DNA of 64,000 nucleotides from Kiritimatiellia bacterium (GCA_017405115.1 JAFRBA010000118.1:1-64000); one strand, 5' to 3'. Shown: positions 41,310-49,975, counted from the stretch's first letter. Translations and numbers: made by a program. The notes: generated by a model from the sequence alone, not told the origin.

Positions 41310-41579
41310 ATGAGCAAGAAAATGATCGGCGCCTACAGGGCGCTTCGAATGAAGGACATGGCGACTGCGATCGCCAACGTCGTACTCGAGACTGCGATCG
41401 CCTCGATGGCGGTAGCGTTGCTTCTGTGCAACTCCGCGGCGTTCTTCTTCGCGGCAATCATGTCGCTTTCCATCTTCGGACTGTGGATGGCTGTCAGGCT
41501 TGTCGCGTTCCTTTGCGACAGGCGCATGAAGGGCCTCGGTTTCGACGAGGTCGGCCTGGAGAGGCTGGCTTTGGCATGA
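41310..41579 (+). CDS. Two-pass membrane protein, 89 aa
   Basis: Hydrophobic segments near residues 20-40 and 43-68 (VLETAIASMAVALLLCNSAA, AAIMSLSIFGLWMAVRLVAF), with a short charged C-terminus. Coupled by ATGA to the helicase-like gene. Function unknown. Confidence 0.55.
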   Translation: MSKKMIGAYRALRMKDMATAIANVVLETAIASMAVALLLCNSAAFFFAAIMSLSIFGLWMAVRLVAFLCDRRMKGLGFDEVGLERLALA

Positions 41580-42937
41580 CGATGGAAGAGACCGTCCACA
41601 TCGGACGAGGCGCGATAATCATCGAAAATCCGTGCAAGGACGTCAGGGATGGCCTTCGCAGGTTCGTGCACAAATGCACTGGAGGAGAATACGAGAACCT
41701 CTATACGCTTTCAAACGGCGGAAGGGTTCTCGCAACGCTTCCAGGCTATGCGAACCGCGTCAAGAGGCTCTGCAGGGACTCGAAGATCATTGACGAGCGG
41801 CTCAAGATGCCGGCTCCGATGGTCGAAGCCGCTCTTGTCGGGATGGAGCCTTGGGAGAACGCCATCAGGAAGTCCGTCTGCGCATGCGGAGGCGTAATCT
41901 CAGTTCCGGACATCATCGGGTTCGCGAAGACAGCGGCGGCAATCCTGAGGGCGTTCCCGAGGGACGCACTCATGGATCGCGGAACGGCGCTTAGCGTCGT
42001 CGCTGTTTCAGCTCCTGGATTCGCGAGGGCCGTTGCCAACGAGCTCGAAAGGATGCTTCCGGAAAGGGAGGTCGGACTTCTGACCGGGAGCAGGTGTTCT
42101 GATTCTGAGGACATCATCGTCTCGACATACGACTCGATGATAGACGTTCAGGTCCAATACGCGGGCGTGCTCGTCGGAGAAGTTCCGACGCATCATTTCT
42201 CGAAGAAGGCCGGTCGTCTTTCCGCGATCAGAAGCGCGGCGAGATTCGGAATCGCGAGCAGCTCGTTCGGAGGAGACGTTGAATTCGACATGGTAGTCGA
42301 GGGCATGTTCGGCCCTCTCGTGTCGTCCATATCGTACGACGAGGTCGTGAAGGCCGGAATCGGCACTCCGATAACTGTCGTATGGGTTCCGTCTCCTAAG
42401 CCGAAAGAGTACATTGGCTCGGCTCCGTTCGGAGTCCTTTCGGACACGTCGATGCAGCGTAACAAGGAGTTTGTGACTCTCATAGCAGACATCATGAAAT
42501 ATGTGCCCAATGACATTGGGTGCATATTCTGCACCGATCAGAATATTCTGGCCGAGCGCGTGAAGGCGCTCGTTCCAAGTGCCGTCGAGGTCGTCGCTTC
42601 TCCTCAGAAGGAGCGGCGCGCGATTCTCGGCGACATTGCAGGCGGCACGATCCGAAAGGCAATCGCGTCGACCGGCTGTTTCCCGCACGACATCAGCCAC
42701 GGCGTCATGGTCGTGGCGAACTGCACCGAGGGGGACATGGCCGGGTGGAGCATTCCCTGGCGCCATCTGACAAAGCCGGGGGAAAAGACGTACCTCGTCG
42801 ACTTCAGGCACGACTGGGACAGGCACAACGGCCGTCCTGGAAGGCTCGCACTGAACGACGCGGCGCGGATGCGTCGGTACATGGACATGGGGTTCTCCCA
42901 GATGTCCGTGTCAAACGCAGCACAGCTTCCGTTCTAG
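41576..42937 (+). CDS. SF2 helicase-like protein with degenerate ATPase motifs
   Basis: The 453-aa layout follows UvsW/SF2 helicases: a Walker A position (GGVISVPDIIGFAKTAAAI, near residues 104-122), motif Ia-like VVAVSAPGFARAV, IIVSTYDSM (motif Ic-like) and a Walker B position VLVGEVPTHHF. Walker A has Ala for the second Gly and motif II has GEVP instead of DExx, so ATP hydrolysis may be lost. The C-terminal RecA-like half has CIFCTDQN and HGVMVVANCTEGD. Possibly a structural or regulatory helicase paralogue in recombination. Confidence 0.5.
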   Translation: MTMEETVHIGRGAIIIENPCKDVRDGLRRFVHKCTGGEYENLYTLSNGGRVLATLPGYANRVKRLCRDSKIIDERLKMPAPMVEAALVGMEPWENAIRKSVCACGGVISVPDIIGFAKTAAAILRAFPRDALMDRGTALSVVAVSAPGFARAVANELERMLPEREVGLLTGSRCSDSEDIIVSTYDSMIDVQVQYAGVLVGEVPTHHFSKKAGRLSAIRSAARFGIASSSFGGDVEFDMVVEGMFGPLVSSISYDEVVKAGIGTPITVVWVPSPKPKEYIGSAPFGVLSDTSMQRNKEFVTLIADIMKYVPNDIGCIFCTDQNILAERVKALVPSAVEVVASPQKERRAILGDIAGGTIRKAIASTGCFPHDISHGVMVVANCTEGDMAGWSIPWRHLTKPGEKTYLVDFRHDWDRHNGRPGRLALNDAARMRRYMDMGFSQMSVSNAAQLPF

Positions 42938-42996
42938 TGAACGGGGCTTTCTGTAAAAGTCCGCCGAGCGGCGGCAACAACAAGGAAAGAGACAAA

Positions 42997-44349
42997 ATGA
43001 AAAACAAAGGCAAGAAGAGCAAGAGGGTAAACATCGAGTGCGTCGACGACCTGATCGACGCCCTCGTGGACATTGAGGACAACGTCAACGAAAAGTTGTA
43101 CGACCTCGGCGTTAAGCAAGCTGTTAAGGTTGAGCAGGGAGTCGGTCTTGTGAACATCAAGATCGACGAGAAGGTCATGTTCTCAATGAACGTGACCGAC
43201 GCGAGCGCGTCATCCGCGTTCGGCGCGCTGAAGAGCGCGATCGACAGGGCCAAGAAGTCTTTGATGCCAAGGGAGGAAGCTGCGAAGGTCGTCGTTGACG
43301 AACTCCCTGCTCCGGCAGAAAGGCCGGCCAAGAACGACATGACCGAGGAGAAGTTCCGAGCGGAGCTTGACAAGCTCGCAGAAATTGCCAATGAGAGGCT
43401 CGTCGAGCATCTCGGCGCTGAAAAGATCTCCGACGTGGTGATCAACTTCACGTTCGACGGGACGGACACGATCGTCCGTTCCGGAGACACCGAGCTCGTG
43501 ACGCTTCATGGCCACGCGTTCGGCGCGGTCAAGAAGGCGAAGAGCGTCGTGTGGCCGAAGGTCGACGAGCTCAAGTCAGGCAAGACCAGAAACGCTAAGT
43601 CAGTCCGCGGAGGTTCGTTCTCCGAGAGGCTTGACGAAATCGTCAAGTCTGCAAACGAGAAGCTCTCTGAGATCGGCGAGGAGCCTATCTCTGTCACCAC
43701 AGACTCTGTAGGGGTCTATCTTGCTGAGGGAAAGATCCCGATCTGCTCGATCCCGAAGGGGGTCGGTAGTGCCGACGAGGCGCGCGAGAAGGTAAAGGCC
43801 AGAATCTGGGAGTTCGTGGACGCTGTTCGCGGCGTGGTCGACCGCCGCAAGCACGACGTCCAGCGCGCCAAGGAGCTGGAGGCCGATTCCGCCTGGGACA
43901 TGGCAATACTCGAAAAGGCAAATCCGGGAATTGACAAGTCAGAGCTTTGGAAGCTCGGCCCGAACGCGGACGCGGCTTCGGCTATCGTCGAAGCGGCCAA
44001 AAAGTCCGTCAAGTCGTTCAACGCCTCTCTGAGGTTCAAGTTCGACGGTCTCGACGAGATTCTCGGCGAGAACGAGGAGAGGAAGATGAGCGTGCGCGGG
44101 TTCACCCGCGGAATCGTCGTTTCCTTCGGTGAAGACCCCTGCTTCATCTCCATGTTCCCGCTTGTCGGGAACAACTCTTCCGTTGATGAGACGGCCGCGT
44201 TTGTCGGATCGCACATCGCCTCCATTGGCGAGAGCCGCATGAAGTACTATGCCGGCCTCGTCGAGGAGCACAACCGCCAGAACAAGATGCGCGAGCTCGC
44301 CGCGAAAAAGGACGCGCTGGAGTCCGAAATCGCAGCCATGGCGATGTAA
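42997..44349 (+). CDS. Internally repeated acidic protein, 450 aa
   Basis: Starts after AAGGAAAGAG. Three or four diverged copies of an about 100-residue unit can be seen: a helix (ERLDEIVKSANEKLSEIG type), a beta pair with a charged turn, then a helix (AFGALKSAIDRAKKSLM type), near residues 15-90, 120-195, 215-290 and 325-425. Family not recognised. The repeated helix-beta-helix unit with acidic surface could be a DNA mimic or a polymer subunit; neither is supported further. Confidence 0.6.
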   Translation: MKNKGKKSKRVNIECVDDLIDALVDIEDNVNEKLYDLGVKQAVKVEQGVGLVNIKIDEKVMFSMNVTDASASSAFGALKSAIDRAKKSLMPREEAAKVVVDELPAPAERPAKNDMTEEKFRAELDKLAEIANERLVEHLGAEKISDVVINFTFDGTDTIVRSGDTELVTLHGHAFGAVKKAKSVVWPKVDELKSGKTRNAKSVRGGSFSERLDEIVKSANEKLSEIGEEPISVTTDSVGVYLAEGKIPICSIPKGVGSADEAREKVKARIWEFVDAVRGVVDRRKHDVQRAKELEADSAWDMAILEKANPGIDKSELWKLGPNADAASAIVEAAKKSVKSFNASLRFKFDGLDEILGENEERKMSVRGFTRGIVVSFGEDPCFISMFPLVGNNSSVDETAAFVGSHIASIGESRMKYYAGLVEEHNRQNKMRELAAKKDALESEIAAMAM

Positions 44350-44368
44350 TGGTGTCGCATGGCGCAAC

Positions 44369-44398
44369 GCCCCCTCCTCCGTTCGCGGGGGAGGGGGC
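44369..44398 (+). terminator. Strong GC hairpin, probable terminator
   Basis: GCCCCCTCCTCC pairs with GGGGAGGGGGC. No T-run follows, so it may slow or stop polymerase less efficiently, or stabilise the 3' end of the 450-aa gene's mRNA. Confidence 0.4.
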
Positions 44399-44421
44399 AT
44401 GCATTACAGGAAGGAGAATGA

Positions 44422-44745
44422 ATGAAGTATAACAGATTTTTAGGTGTCAGCAAGACGACACAGCAACAGTATTTCAAGGAGGGGATCGAGCTTCTCTATC
44501 CGTCGCAGGATTGCCCTCTGAGGATCGCGATACTGCCCGCGTACGACGTCATGGATCCGTCTGCTACCGGCTGGGTGCCGGCAGTCACGGGCGACGAGGA
44601 GAGCGACTTCTACTGCGCGGTGCGCGCGGCGAAGTTCGTCGGCCACGGGAACCGTCGTGCGAAGACCAGTTTTCTTAGCCCTCGGACGTTCGACATCGAC
44701 GCGGACGATCCGTACGAGGCGTTCTACGACTACTGCTCGAGGAGT
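44422..44745 (+). CDS. Putative ssDNA-binding protein, exon 1
   Basis: Starts after AAGGAG. The 108 residues end DYCSRS at the predicted 5' splice site. With exon 2 (46275-47138) the spliced protein is 395 aa. Placement among recombination genes, predicted beta-rich core and an acidic C-terminus on exon 2 suggest a T4 gp32-like single-strand-binding protein. Unspliced, translation would run 11 codons into the intron and stop at 44779-44781. Confidence 0.6.
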
Positions 44746-44985
44746 TCGATAAGAGCTCCATTGCGGCGTAAGCCGCTCTAAAGAAGAAAGTGAATTGCTG
44801 GAACACCTAAGGGCGCAAGCCTATGGCAACCAGCAGCCGAGCTCGGTGTGGAGAGAAACCCCTATCCGAGAAGGTTCAACGACTATCCCGCAAGGGAGTA
44901 GGCGCAAGCGCGTCGAAGTACTCCACCTCGGGAACGAGGTGATGATATAGTCTGTGCTCTGGGGAAACTCAGAGATGTCCCGGTT
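44746..44985 (+). ncRNA. Group I intron ribozyme core
   Basis: Visible elements: P1 (44741-44747 with 44753-44759, U44745-G44755 wobble), a GCGGC/GCCGC hairpin (P2-like), P3-P6 region with GCTGGAACACCTAAGGGC and ATGGCAACCAGCAGCC, P7 formed by GACTAT (44881-44886) and ATAGTC (44947-44952), P8 hairpin ACCTCGGGAACGAGGT, and a P9-like hairpin 44957-44974. GGTTCAACGACTA followed later by GATATAGTC is the usual group I signature. Confidence 0.8.
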
Positions 44986-45070
44986 GACCACCGGTTAAAC
45001 TGCGCGGGCGTAGCGAATCCGCGCGAACATAAGCATGGTCGAATGATGCAGGAAAATCCTGACTGACCCG

Positions 45071-45099
45071 TTGACATAATTGAGCAAATGCTCTATAAT
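45071..45099 (+). promoter_or_regulatory. Consensus sigma70 promoter of tnpB
   Basis: TTGACA (45071-45076), exactly 17 bp, TATAAT (45094-45099): a full consensus promoter, 7 bp before the GTG start at 45107. It lets tnpB be expressed independently of the host gene. Confidence 0.85.
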
Positions 45100-45106
45100 A
45101 TGCGGC

Positions 45107-46204
45107 GTGATCAGATCTCACCAGATCAGGCTCTATCCCAACAATGAGCAGCGGATAATGCTTGCCAAGACGGTAGGCGTTGCCCGCTACTGCTACAACT
45201 GGGGTTTGGCCAAGTGGAATGAGATGTACGACAATGGTGAAAATTGCAGCACAGGTCTGCTGTCTCGCACTTGGACGGTCGAAAGGCCGGAGTGGGCGAA
45301 GGAGACGTTCAGAGGGTCGCAGTCAAGGTCATTCATGTTCCTTGGAACAGCTTTCATGAATTTCTTCAAGCATAGAGCGGAAAGGCCCAGAAGGCACAAG
45401 AAGGGCAAGCACGATTCGTTTTATGTTGACAACGCTCACGCTCGACTGAAGGGTGACATGCACATACGACTGCCAAACATTGGAGTCGTTCGCATGGCCG
45501 AGAAGTTGCGTTTCGCTGGAAAGATCCAGAGATTCGTGGTGTCCAAGGAAGCTGACAAGTGGTACGTGTCCATAACCGTTGAGATACCGGACGAGTCCGT
45601 AGAGGAGAATATGTCTGCCGTTGGGATAGATGTAGGCTCGAAGCATTGGGCCGTGTCTTCCGATGGAGACGTTCTCGACAGACCGAAGTCGATCCAGAGA
45701 CTGGAGAAGAGGCTGAAGCGTGCGCAGAGAAGTCTGAGCAGAAAGCGGAAGGCCTCCAGGAACAGGCGTAAGGCAAGGATGCGGGTCGCAAGGCTTCACC
45801 AGAGAATTCGGAACGTGAAGAGAGACGCGGTGCACAAGTTCACCAGCAGGATCGCCAAGAACCACGGCGTAGTCTGCTGCGAGAACCTGTGCGTCAAGGG
45901 AATGGGAAAATCGGTCAAGTCCATACGCAAGGCCGTGCGCAACAGCTGCATGGGCGAACTACGCATGATGCTGTCTTACAAGGCGGCTCACTACGTGGAG
46001 ATAGACAGGTTCTACCCGTCGAGCAAGAGATGCTCGAAGTGCGGAAACGTCAAGGAAGAGCTCGGGCTGTCCGAAAGGACATACCGGTGCGAGGCCTGCG
46101 GGAACGCGCTTGACCGAGACCTAAACGCGGCTCTCAACATACGTGACGAAGGATTCAGGATTTTCACCGAGGGTCACTCGGAAAGTGCCTGTGGAGGGCG
46201 TTGA
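45107..46204 (+). CDS. tnpB: TnpB RNA-guided nuclease (IS605/OrfB family)
   Basis: A 365-aa TnpB with the N-terminal signature MIRSHQIRLYPNNEQRIMLA, RuvC motifs GIDVG (Asp near 175), VVCCENL (Glu near 259) and DRDLNAALNI (near 336-345), and the zinc finger CSKCG...CEACG. All catalytic residues are present. TnpB cleaves DNA guided by an RNA made from the element's right end. The GTG at 45107 is 7 bp past the -10, so translation is probably leaderless; a TTG at 45080 would lie inside the promoter. No tnpA is present. Confidence 0.9.
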   Translation: MIRSHQIRLYPNNEQRIMLAKTVGVARYCYNWGLAKWNEMYDNGENCSTGLLSRTWTVERPEWAKETFRGSQSRSFMFLGTAFMNFFKHRAERPRRHKKGKHDSFYVDNAHARLKGDMHIRLPNIGVVRMAEKLRFAGKIQRFVVSKEADKWYVSITVEIPDESVEENMSAVGIDVGSKHWAVSSDGDVLDRPKSIQRLEKRLKRAQRSLSRKRKASRNRRKARMRVARLHQRIRNVKRDAVHKFTSRIAKNHGVVCCENLCVKGMGKSVKSIRKAVRNSCMGELRMMLSYKAAHYVEIDRFYPSSKRCSKCGNVKEELGLSERTYRCEACGNALDRDLNAALNIRDEGFRIFTEGHSESACGGR

Positions 46205-46274
46205 AGCGACCAGTGGCTAGCCGCTGGAAGTGGAGCGTCCGTTGAAGCAGGAAGTGTCATTTGACATGTGACAG
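46130..46274 (+). ncRNA. Candidate TnpB guide (omega) RNA scaffold
   Basis: In TnpB elements the guide scaffold spans the 3' end of tnpB and the right end, with the guide beyond the boundary. Here the right end has GTTGAAGCAGGAA (46241-46253) and hairpin TGTCA-TT-TGACA (46255-46266). If the boundary equals the splice site, the guide would be the start of exon 2 (GACACGTGGTCG). The 5' limit is a guess. Confidence 0.4.
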
Positions 46275-47138
46275 GACACGTGGTCGTACCTGACGAAGGA
46301 CCACAGAGGAAGGAAGCTAACTGGAGAGGTCGAGGGAGCCGTGATTCCGCGTATGAAGACCTTCTTCGTGGCGAACGTGATTGACATGTCGGCAGGTCCG
46401 AGAGGCGGCGTGTTCGTGACAGAGATGTCTGAATCTGTCATGAAGAGCATCCTCTACTCGCAGAGGAAGAACGGATCCAGAATTGACGGGATAGCCTTCC
46501 AGAAGGACGGTGAAGGCAAGCTCGCCTATGGAGACATCACCAACCCTGGGAACGCGCTCGTGATCGAGGTTGCTTGGGGCGGAAAAGGATATGTGGCGCG
46601 TCCCGCGATCGACCAGAAGGGAATGATCGTCCGCACGGAGCTGCCCCTCACGCTCCTGCAGCACAGGCAGCACATGGAGGAGCCGGCGACGTTCATCCAG
46701 CGTCCAGAGAGCCCGCAGGAGATCATCGACCGTCTTGCAGGCATGTTGCGCGGATACAAGCATCCAGAAATGGGGAAGCTTGACGAGATCGAGGCCCTGA
46801 AGGAGGCGATGAAGTTCGCCTACGGAGACAAGTACCATGTGGACGACGAGTCCGAAGAGAGGGACGATCCGTTCGCAGAGGCTGCCAGGAAGACCGCGGA
46901 AGAAGAGCCGGCAGACAAGGCCGAGGAGATCTCGGCCGCGGTGGAGCGCGGCGTGGAGCACGAGAAGTACACGCCGGTTCCGGAAGACCAGAAGCCTGCT
47001 CCTAAGAAGAAGGTCAAGAAGGTTAAGAATAAGGAGCCTGAAAAGAAGGAGCCTGAAAAGGATCCGTTCGCTCCAGGCGAGGACATCGACCCTTCTGACA
47101 TAGCAAGCGTGAGAGCCATGCTCTCAGGAGGAAACTGA
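46275..47138 (+). CDS. Putative ssDNA-binding protein, exon 2
   Basis: Continues from exon 1 as DTWSYLTKDHRGRKL, in phase 0, with 287 residues. The body is beta-rich (MKTFFVANVID, VFVTEMSES, GNALVIEVAW); the last 100 residues are a charged, Pro/Lys/Glu-rich linker ending in the acidic tip GEDIDPSDIASVRAML, as expected of SSB-type proteins that recruit partners by an acidic tail. An in-frame GTG at 46341 could give an N-truncated protein from unspliced RNA. Confidence 0.6.
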   Translation, partial: DTWSYLTKDHRGRKLTGEVEGAVIPRMKTFFVANVIDMSAGPRGGVFVTEMSESVMKSILYSQRKNGSRIDGIAFQKDGEGKLAYGDITNPGNALVIEVAWGGKGYVARPAIDQKGMIVRTELPLTLLQHRQHMEEPATFIQRPESPQEIIDRLAGMLRGYKHPEMGKLDEIEALKEAMKFAYGDKYHVDDESEERDDPFAEAARKTAEEEPADKAEEISAAVERGVEHEKYTPVPEDQKPAPKKKVKKVKNKEPEKKEPEKDPFAPGEDIDPSDIASVRAMLSGGN

Positions 47139-47407
47139 TGAGCAAGAGAGATGGAATGGTTCAGATGGCTGAACTTACCGTATACCAAATGCGCAAGGTT
47201 GTGCATCGGGAATGGATTGAGTGCTCTGGTGGCGTCGACTGGCCGTGTCTGAAGCTCGCTGCAGAATGCATACTTGAGAAAATTCGTGAATGGTCGTACA
47301 TCGCCAATGACGGAAGTACCATGCTTCCAATCGAGCAGGTGTTCGGCAAGCTCACGTACAAGATCAAGCCAGTGAAGATGCACTTCCCGGCTTACTACAG
47401 AAACTGA
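47138..47407 (+). CDS. Hypothetical protein, 89 aa
   Basis: ATGA-coupled to the ssb-like gene, which suggests a partner in single-strand DNA handling. Alpha/beta pattern (LTVYQMRKVVHREWIECSGG; YKIKPVKMHFPAYY). Not recognised. Confidence 0.55.
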   Translation: MSKRDGMVQMAELTVYQMRKVVHREWIECSGGVDWPCLKLAAECILEKIREWSYIANDGSTMLPIEQVFGKLTYKIKPVKMHFPAYYRN

Positions 47408-47418
47408 AAGGAGAAACA

Positions 47419-48042
47419 ATGGACAACGAAAAGATCGAGAAGAACAAGGAGCTGTTCACGCAGCTTCTGATGGGAACTGGCAGGAATGGCATGGAGATGG
47501 TCCTTGACGGGATCGAGAAGCTCGGCTTCTTTAAGGCGCCGGCGTCCGCGAAGCATCACCTCGCCGAGGATGGCGGGCTGCTGCAGCATTCGCTGAACGT
47601 GTACGAGCAGGCGATGGAGATCCGCGCCGTCCAGGTCCATCTCCATCCTGAGCTCGAAAGCAGGATCTGGCCGGAGAGCGTCGTCATTGCGGCGCTGCTG
47701 CACGACGTGTGCAAGGCAGAGGTGTACAGGCAGGTCGAGAAGTTCCGCAAGGACAAGGACAACCGCTGGGAGAAGTATCTCGCATACGAGAACGACCAGA
47801 GCCACTGCCCGCTTGGGCATGGCGAGAAGTCCGTGATAAGGCTTCTCCGCATGGGGCTGGATCTCACGGAGGACGAGATCTATGCGATCCGCTGGCACAT
47901 GGCCGGCTGGGACCTCTCCGACTACCGCGAATCTCGAGACAGCTTCGCGAGGGCGTGCGATAAGTGCCCGTTGCTGTCGGTCATAATAGCCGCGGACGAG
48001 CTTGCTACCAGAATCACGGAAAACATCGGGAAGGTGCCATGA
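47419..48042 (+). CDS. HD-domain phosphohydrolase
   Basis: HD signature residues are visible: GGLLQHSL (His), ALLHDVCK (His-Asp), GHGEKSV (His), RWHMAGW (His) and AADELATR (Asp). Length 207 aa fits HD enzymes acting on nucleotides or oligonucleotides. ATGA coupling to the dCMP deaminase suggests a role in nucleotide pool control. AAAGGAG upstream. Confidence 0.8.
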   Translation: MDNEKIEKNKELFTQLLMGTGRNGMEMVLDGIEKLGFFKAPASAKHHLAEDGGLLQHSLNVYEQAMEIRAVQVHLHPELESRIWPESVVIAALLHDVCKAEVYRQVEKFRKDKDNRWEKYLAYENDQSHCPLGHGEKSVIRLLRMGLDLTEDEIYAIRWHMAGWDLSDYRESRDSFARACDKCPLLSVIIAADELATRITENIGKVP

Positions 48043-48617
48043 CTGAAGATACGAGACCATCGTGGGACGAATACTTCCTGCGGCTGGCGAAGGACGTGTC
48101 CACGCGAAGCAACTGCTCACGCCGCAAGGTTGGAGCCGTAATCGTCAAGGACAACCACATCGTTGCGACTGGCTACAACGGAACGCCGGCAAAGACGACA
48201 AACTGCTTCGACGGCGGATGTCCGCGGTGCAACGGCGAACACAAGACAGGCGAGAAGCTCGACGAGTGCCTGTGCGTGCACGCCGAGCAGAACGCGATAT
48301 GCCAGGCGGCAAAGCACGGCAACTGCATTGACGGGGGGAAGATCTACGTCACCTGCTCGCCGTGCCTGACGTGCCTGAAGTTGATCATCAACTCCGGAAT
48401 CAAGGAAGTGATATTCGGAGAATGGTATCGCCAGTTCAACGACCAGGAGAAGAAGCTGGTCGAGGAATCGGGAATCAAAGTTAAGATGTACGAGTCGGTT
48501 GTAATCTCAAATGAAGAGTACATCGATGGGCTGAGGGGACGGCGGTTCAACTCTGAACAGATCGTTATGGTTGAGCAGATGCTGTCCGACATGAAAATCG
48601 CAAACAAGAAAGGTTAA
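48039..48617 (+). CDS. dCMP/deoxycytidylate deaminase
   Basis: Zinc-dependent deaminase: HAEQNAI (residues 81-87) and CSPCLTC (about 105-111) supply His, Glu and two Cys; an additional CPRC upstream plus CLCVH resembles T4-type dCMP deaminase with a second zinc. It produces dUMP for thymidylate synthesis. ATGA overlap with the HD gene. The C-terminal 60 residues are an extension beyond the core fold. Confidence 0.9.
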   Translation: MTEDTRPSWDEYFLRLAKDVSTRSNCSRRKVGAVIVKDNHIVATGYNGTPAKTTNCFDGGCPRCNGEHKTGEKLDECLCVHAEQNAICQAAKHGNCIDGGKIYVTCSPCLTCLKLIINSGIKEVIFGEWYRQFNDQEKKLVEESGIKVKMYESVVISNEEYIDGLRGRRFNSEQIVMVEQMLSDMKIANKKG

Positions 48618-48619
48618 CA

Positions 48620-49975
48620 ATGGCTAAAAAGGAAAATGAAGACATCCTGATGGCTGCAGTTATGGAGGGATTCAAGGCGGCGGGGATCAAGGACGCCTCC
48701 GAGTCCGTGACGACCATCGCGAAGTACTGGGAAGACATGAAGTGGCTTGACGTGTACGACCCCATCAAGAACCGTCCGTGCATCGCCATGGAATGGCTTC
48801 TCGGCGCAAGGGGGTTCCCGGTTGGCAAGGTGTGCCAGCTCAGGGGTTCGTTCTCGTCGTCAAAGTCGACCTTCCTTTACTACGTGTACGGATGCGCCAT
48901 GCGCGGAAGCACGATGAAGGACAGGAAGGCATGGGTCGCTCACATCGAGACAGAGGGCGCTCCGAACTCCGCCGACTACATCGCGAGGTTCGGGTGCGAC
49001 CCGCGTCTCTTCCTGCAAATCAAAACCAACGACCTGAACGACATGTTCAAGCGCATCGACACATTCGACATGGCGCTTCACGGAGGGAGGGACGGCACGA
49101 TCAACCCAGAGACTGGGCGTCTCGTGAAGAGCAAGTTCTCGAAGGAGGATGCTCTTGATCCGGATATGACCAAACCTACCATCATCGGAATCGACTCCCT
49201 CTCAAACGTCGGAAGCGACGCCGGAGAGGATTTCGTCGACCTTGATAAGTCGGAGCGTCCTGGAGGCGACTCGAAGGACGTGCGCAGGTTCTTCCGGGCG
49301 AGGGAGCAGGATTACGACCGCCACCAGGTGACGATGTTCGTGACCACGCATGAGACAACGGAGATCAAGACAGGAGGCGCCGGCTATGGTGGGCCGAAGT
49401 CCACCGCGAGAAACCAGAAGGCTCTTGGAATGGCGCTTACCATTGCTCTTGACACGCTGGACGCCGAATGGAAGGGCGGAAAGGACGGCAAGGAGGTGCT
49501 TGGTTCAAGGCAGTATCTGAAGACGTTCAAGTCGAAGATTGCGCCTCGCAACAGGAAGGTCGTGCTGTACAGGAAGCTTCTTGGCGGCTACGACATGGCA
49601 GAGACGGACCTCCAGTTCTTCCTTGGCGACCCCAAGAACAACAATTGCGCGGAGAATCCGTTCCTCCCAGGAGGGTTCCTGTGCCCTGAAGGCGCGAAGT
49701 GCGGAATCACGAGGGTTCGTGGCGGGTGGTCTGCGCCGATGGTCTCCGACAAGGTGTTCAAGACCGCGGACGAGTTCATCGATGCGCTCTATTCAGACGC
49801 CGAGCGGTTGCGCAAGATCAGGGAGATCCTGCGCATCAAAGGTTTCGGTTTTGAATTCGAGACGCAGTATTCCATCCCGGAAGGCGATGACGACTCTGAA
49901 GGAGAAGGGCTTACGCCCGAGGACATCGCGGAGGATGTCCCTGCCGGCTCCGAACAGAACACGGAGGGCCTGTGA
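48620..49975 (+). CDS. RecA/UvsX-like recombinase
   Basis: The 451-aa ATPase has a Walker A-like loop GSFSSSKST (residues 76-84), where the usual Gly before Lys is Ser, Walker B-like PTIIGIDSLSNV, and a catalytic Glu in HIETEGAPN. It also has a mid-region insert with DDxxK-rich elements and an acidic C-terminal tail. It should form filaments on ssDNA with the ssb-like protein and SbcCD for recombination-dependent replication. Starts 2 bp after the deaminase stop. Confidence 0.8.
   Translation: MAKKENEDILMAAVMEGFKAAGIKDASESVTTIAKYWEDMKWLDVYDPIKNRPCIAMEWLLGARGFPVGKVCQLRGSFSSSKSTFLYYVYGCAMRGSTMKDRKAWVAHIETEGAPNSADYIARFGCDPRLFLQIKTNDLNDMFKRIDTFDMALHGGRDGTINPETGRLVKSKFSKEDALDPDMTKPTIIGIDSLSNVGSDAGEDFVDLDKSERPGGDSKDVRRFFRAREQDYDRHQVTMFVTTHETTEIKTGGAGYGGPKSTARNQKALGMALTIALDTLDAEWKGGKDGKEVLGSRQYLKTFKSKIAPRNRKVVLYRKLLGGYDMAETDLQFFLGDPKNNNCAENPFLPGGFLCPEGAKCGITRVRGGWSAPMVSDKVFKTADEFIDALYSDAERLRKIREILRIKGFGFEFETQYSIPEGDDDSEGEGLTPEDIAEDVPAGSEQNTEGL

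Larger units (their letters stand above)
44746..46274 (+). mobile_element. Group I intron carrying tnpB (IStron-like)
   Basis: An intron-like insert of about 1.53 kb interrupts the ssb-like gene. Its first 240 nt contain a group I core; then comes a promoter and a complete tnpB; then an IS605-type right-end sequence with GTTGAAGCAGGAA and a TGTCA/TGACA hairpin. Frame analysis gives phase-0 exons if the 3' splice follows G46274 (46280 and 46283 are less likely alternatives). The predicted P1 pairs GGAGT (exon) with GCTCC using the required U-G at the splice site. Confidence 0.75.

Noticed and set aside
44746..45106. Insertion as an ordinary IS605 element without an intron
   Set aside because: The P7 pairing, P1 U-G wobble and open phase-compatible exons point to a group I intron.
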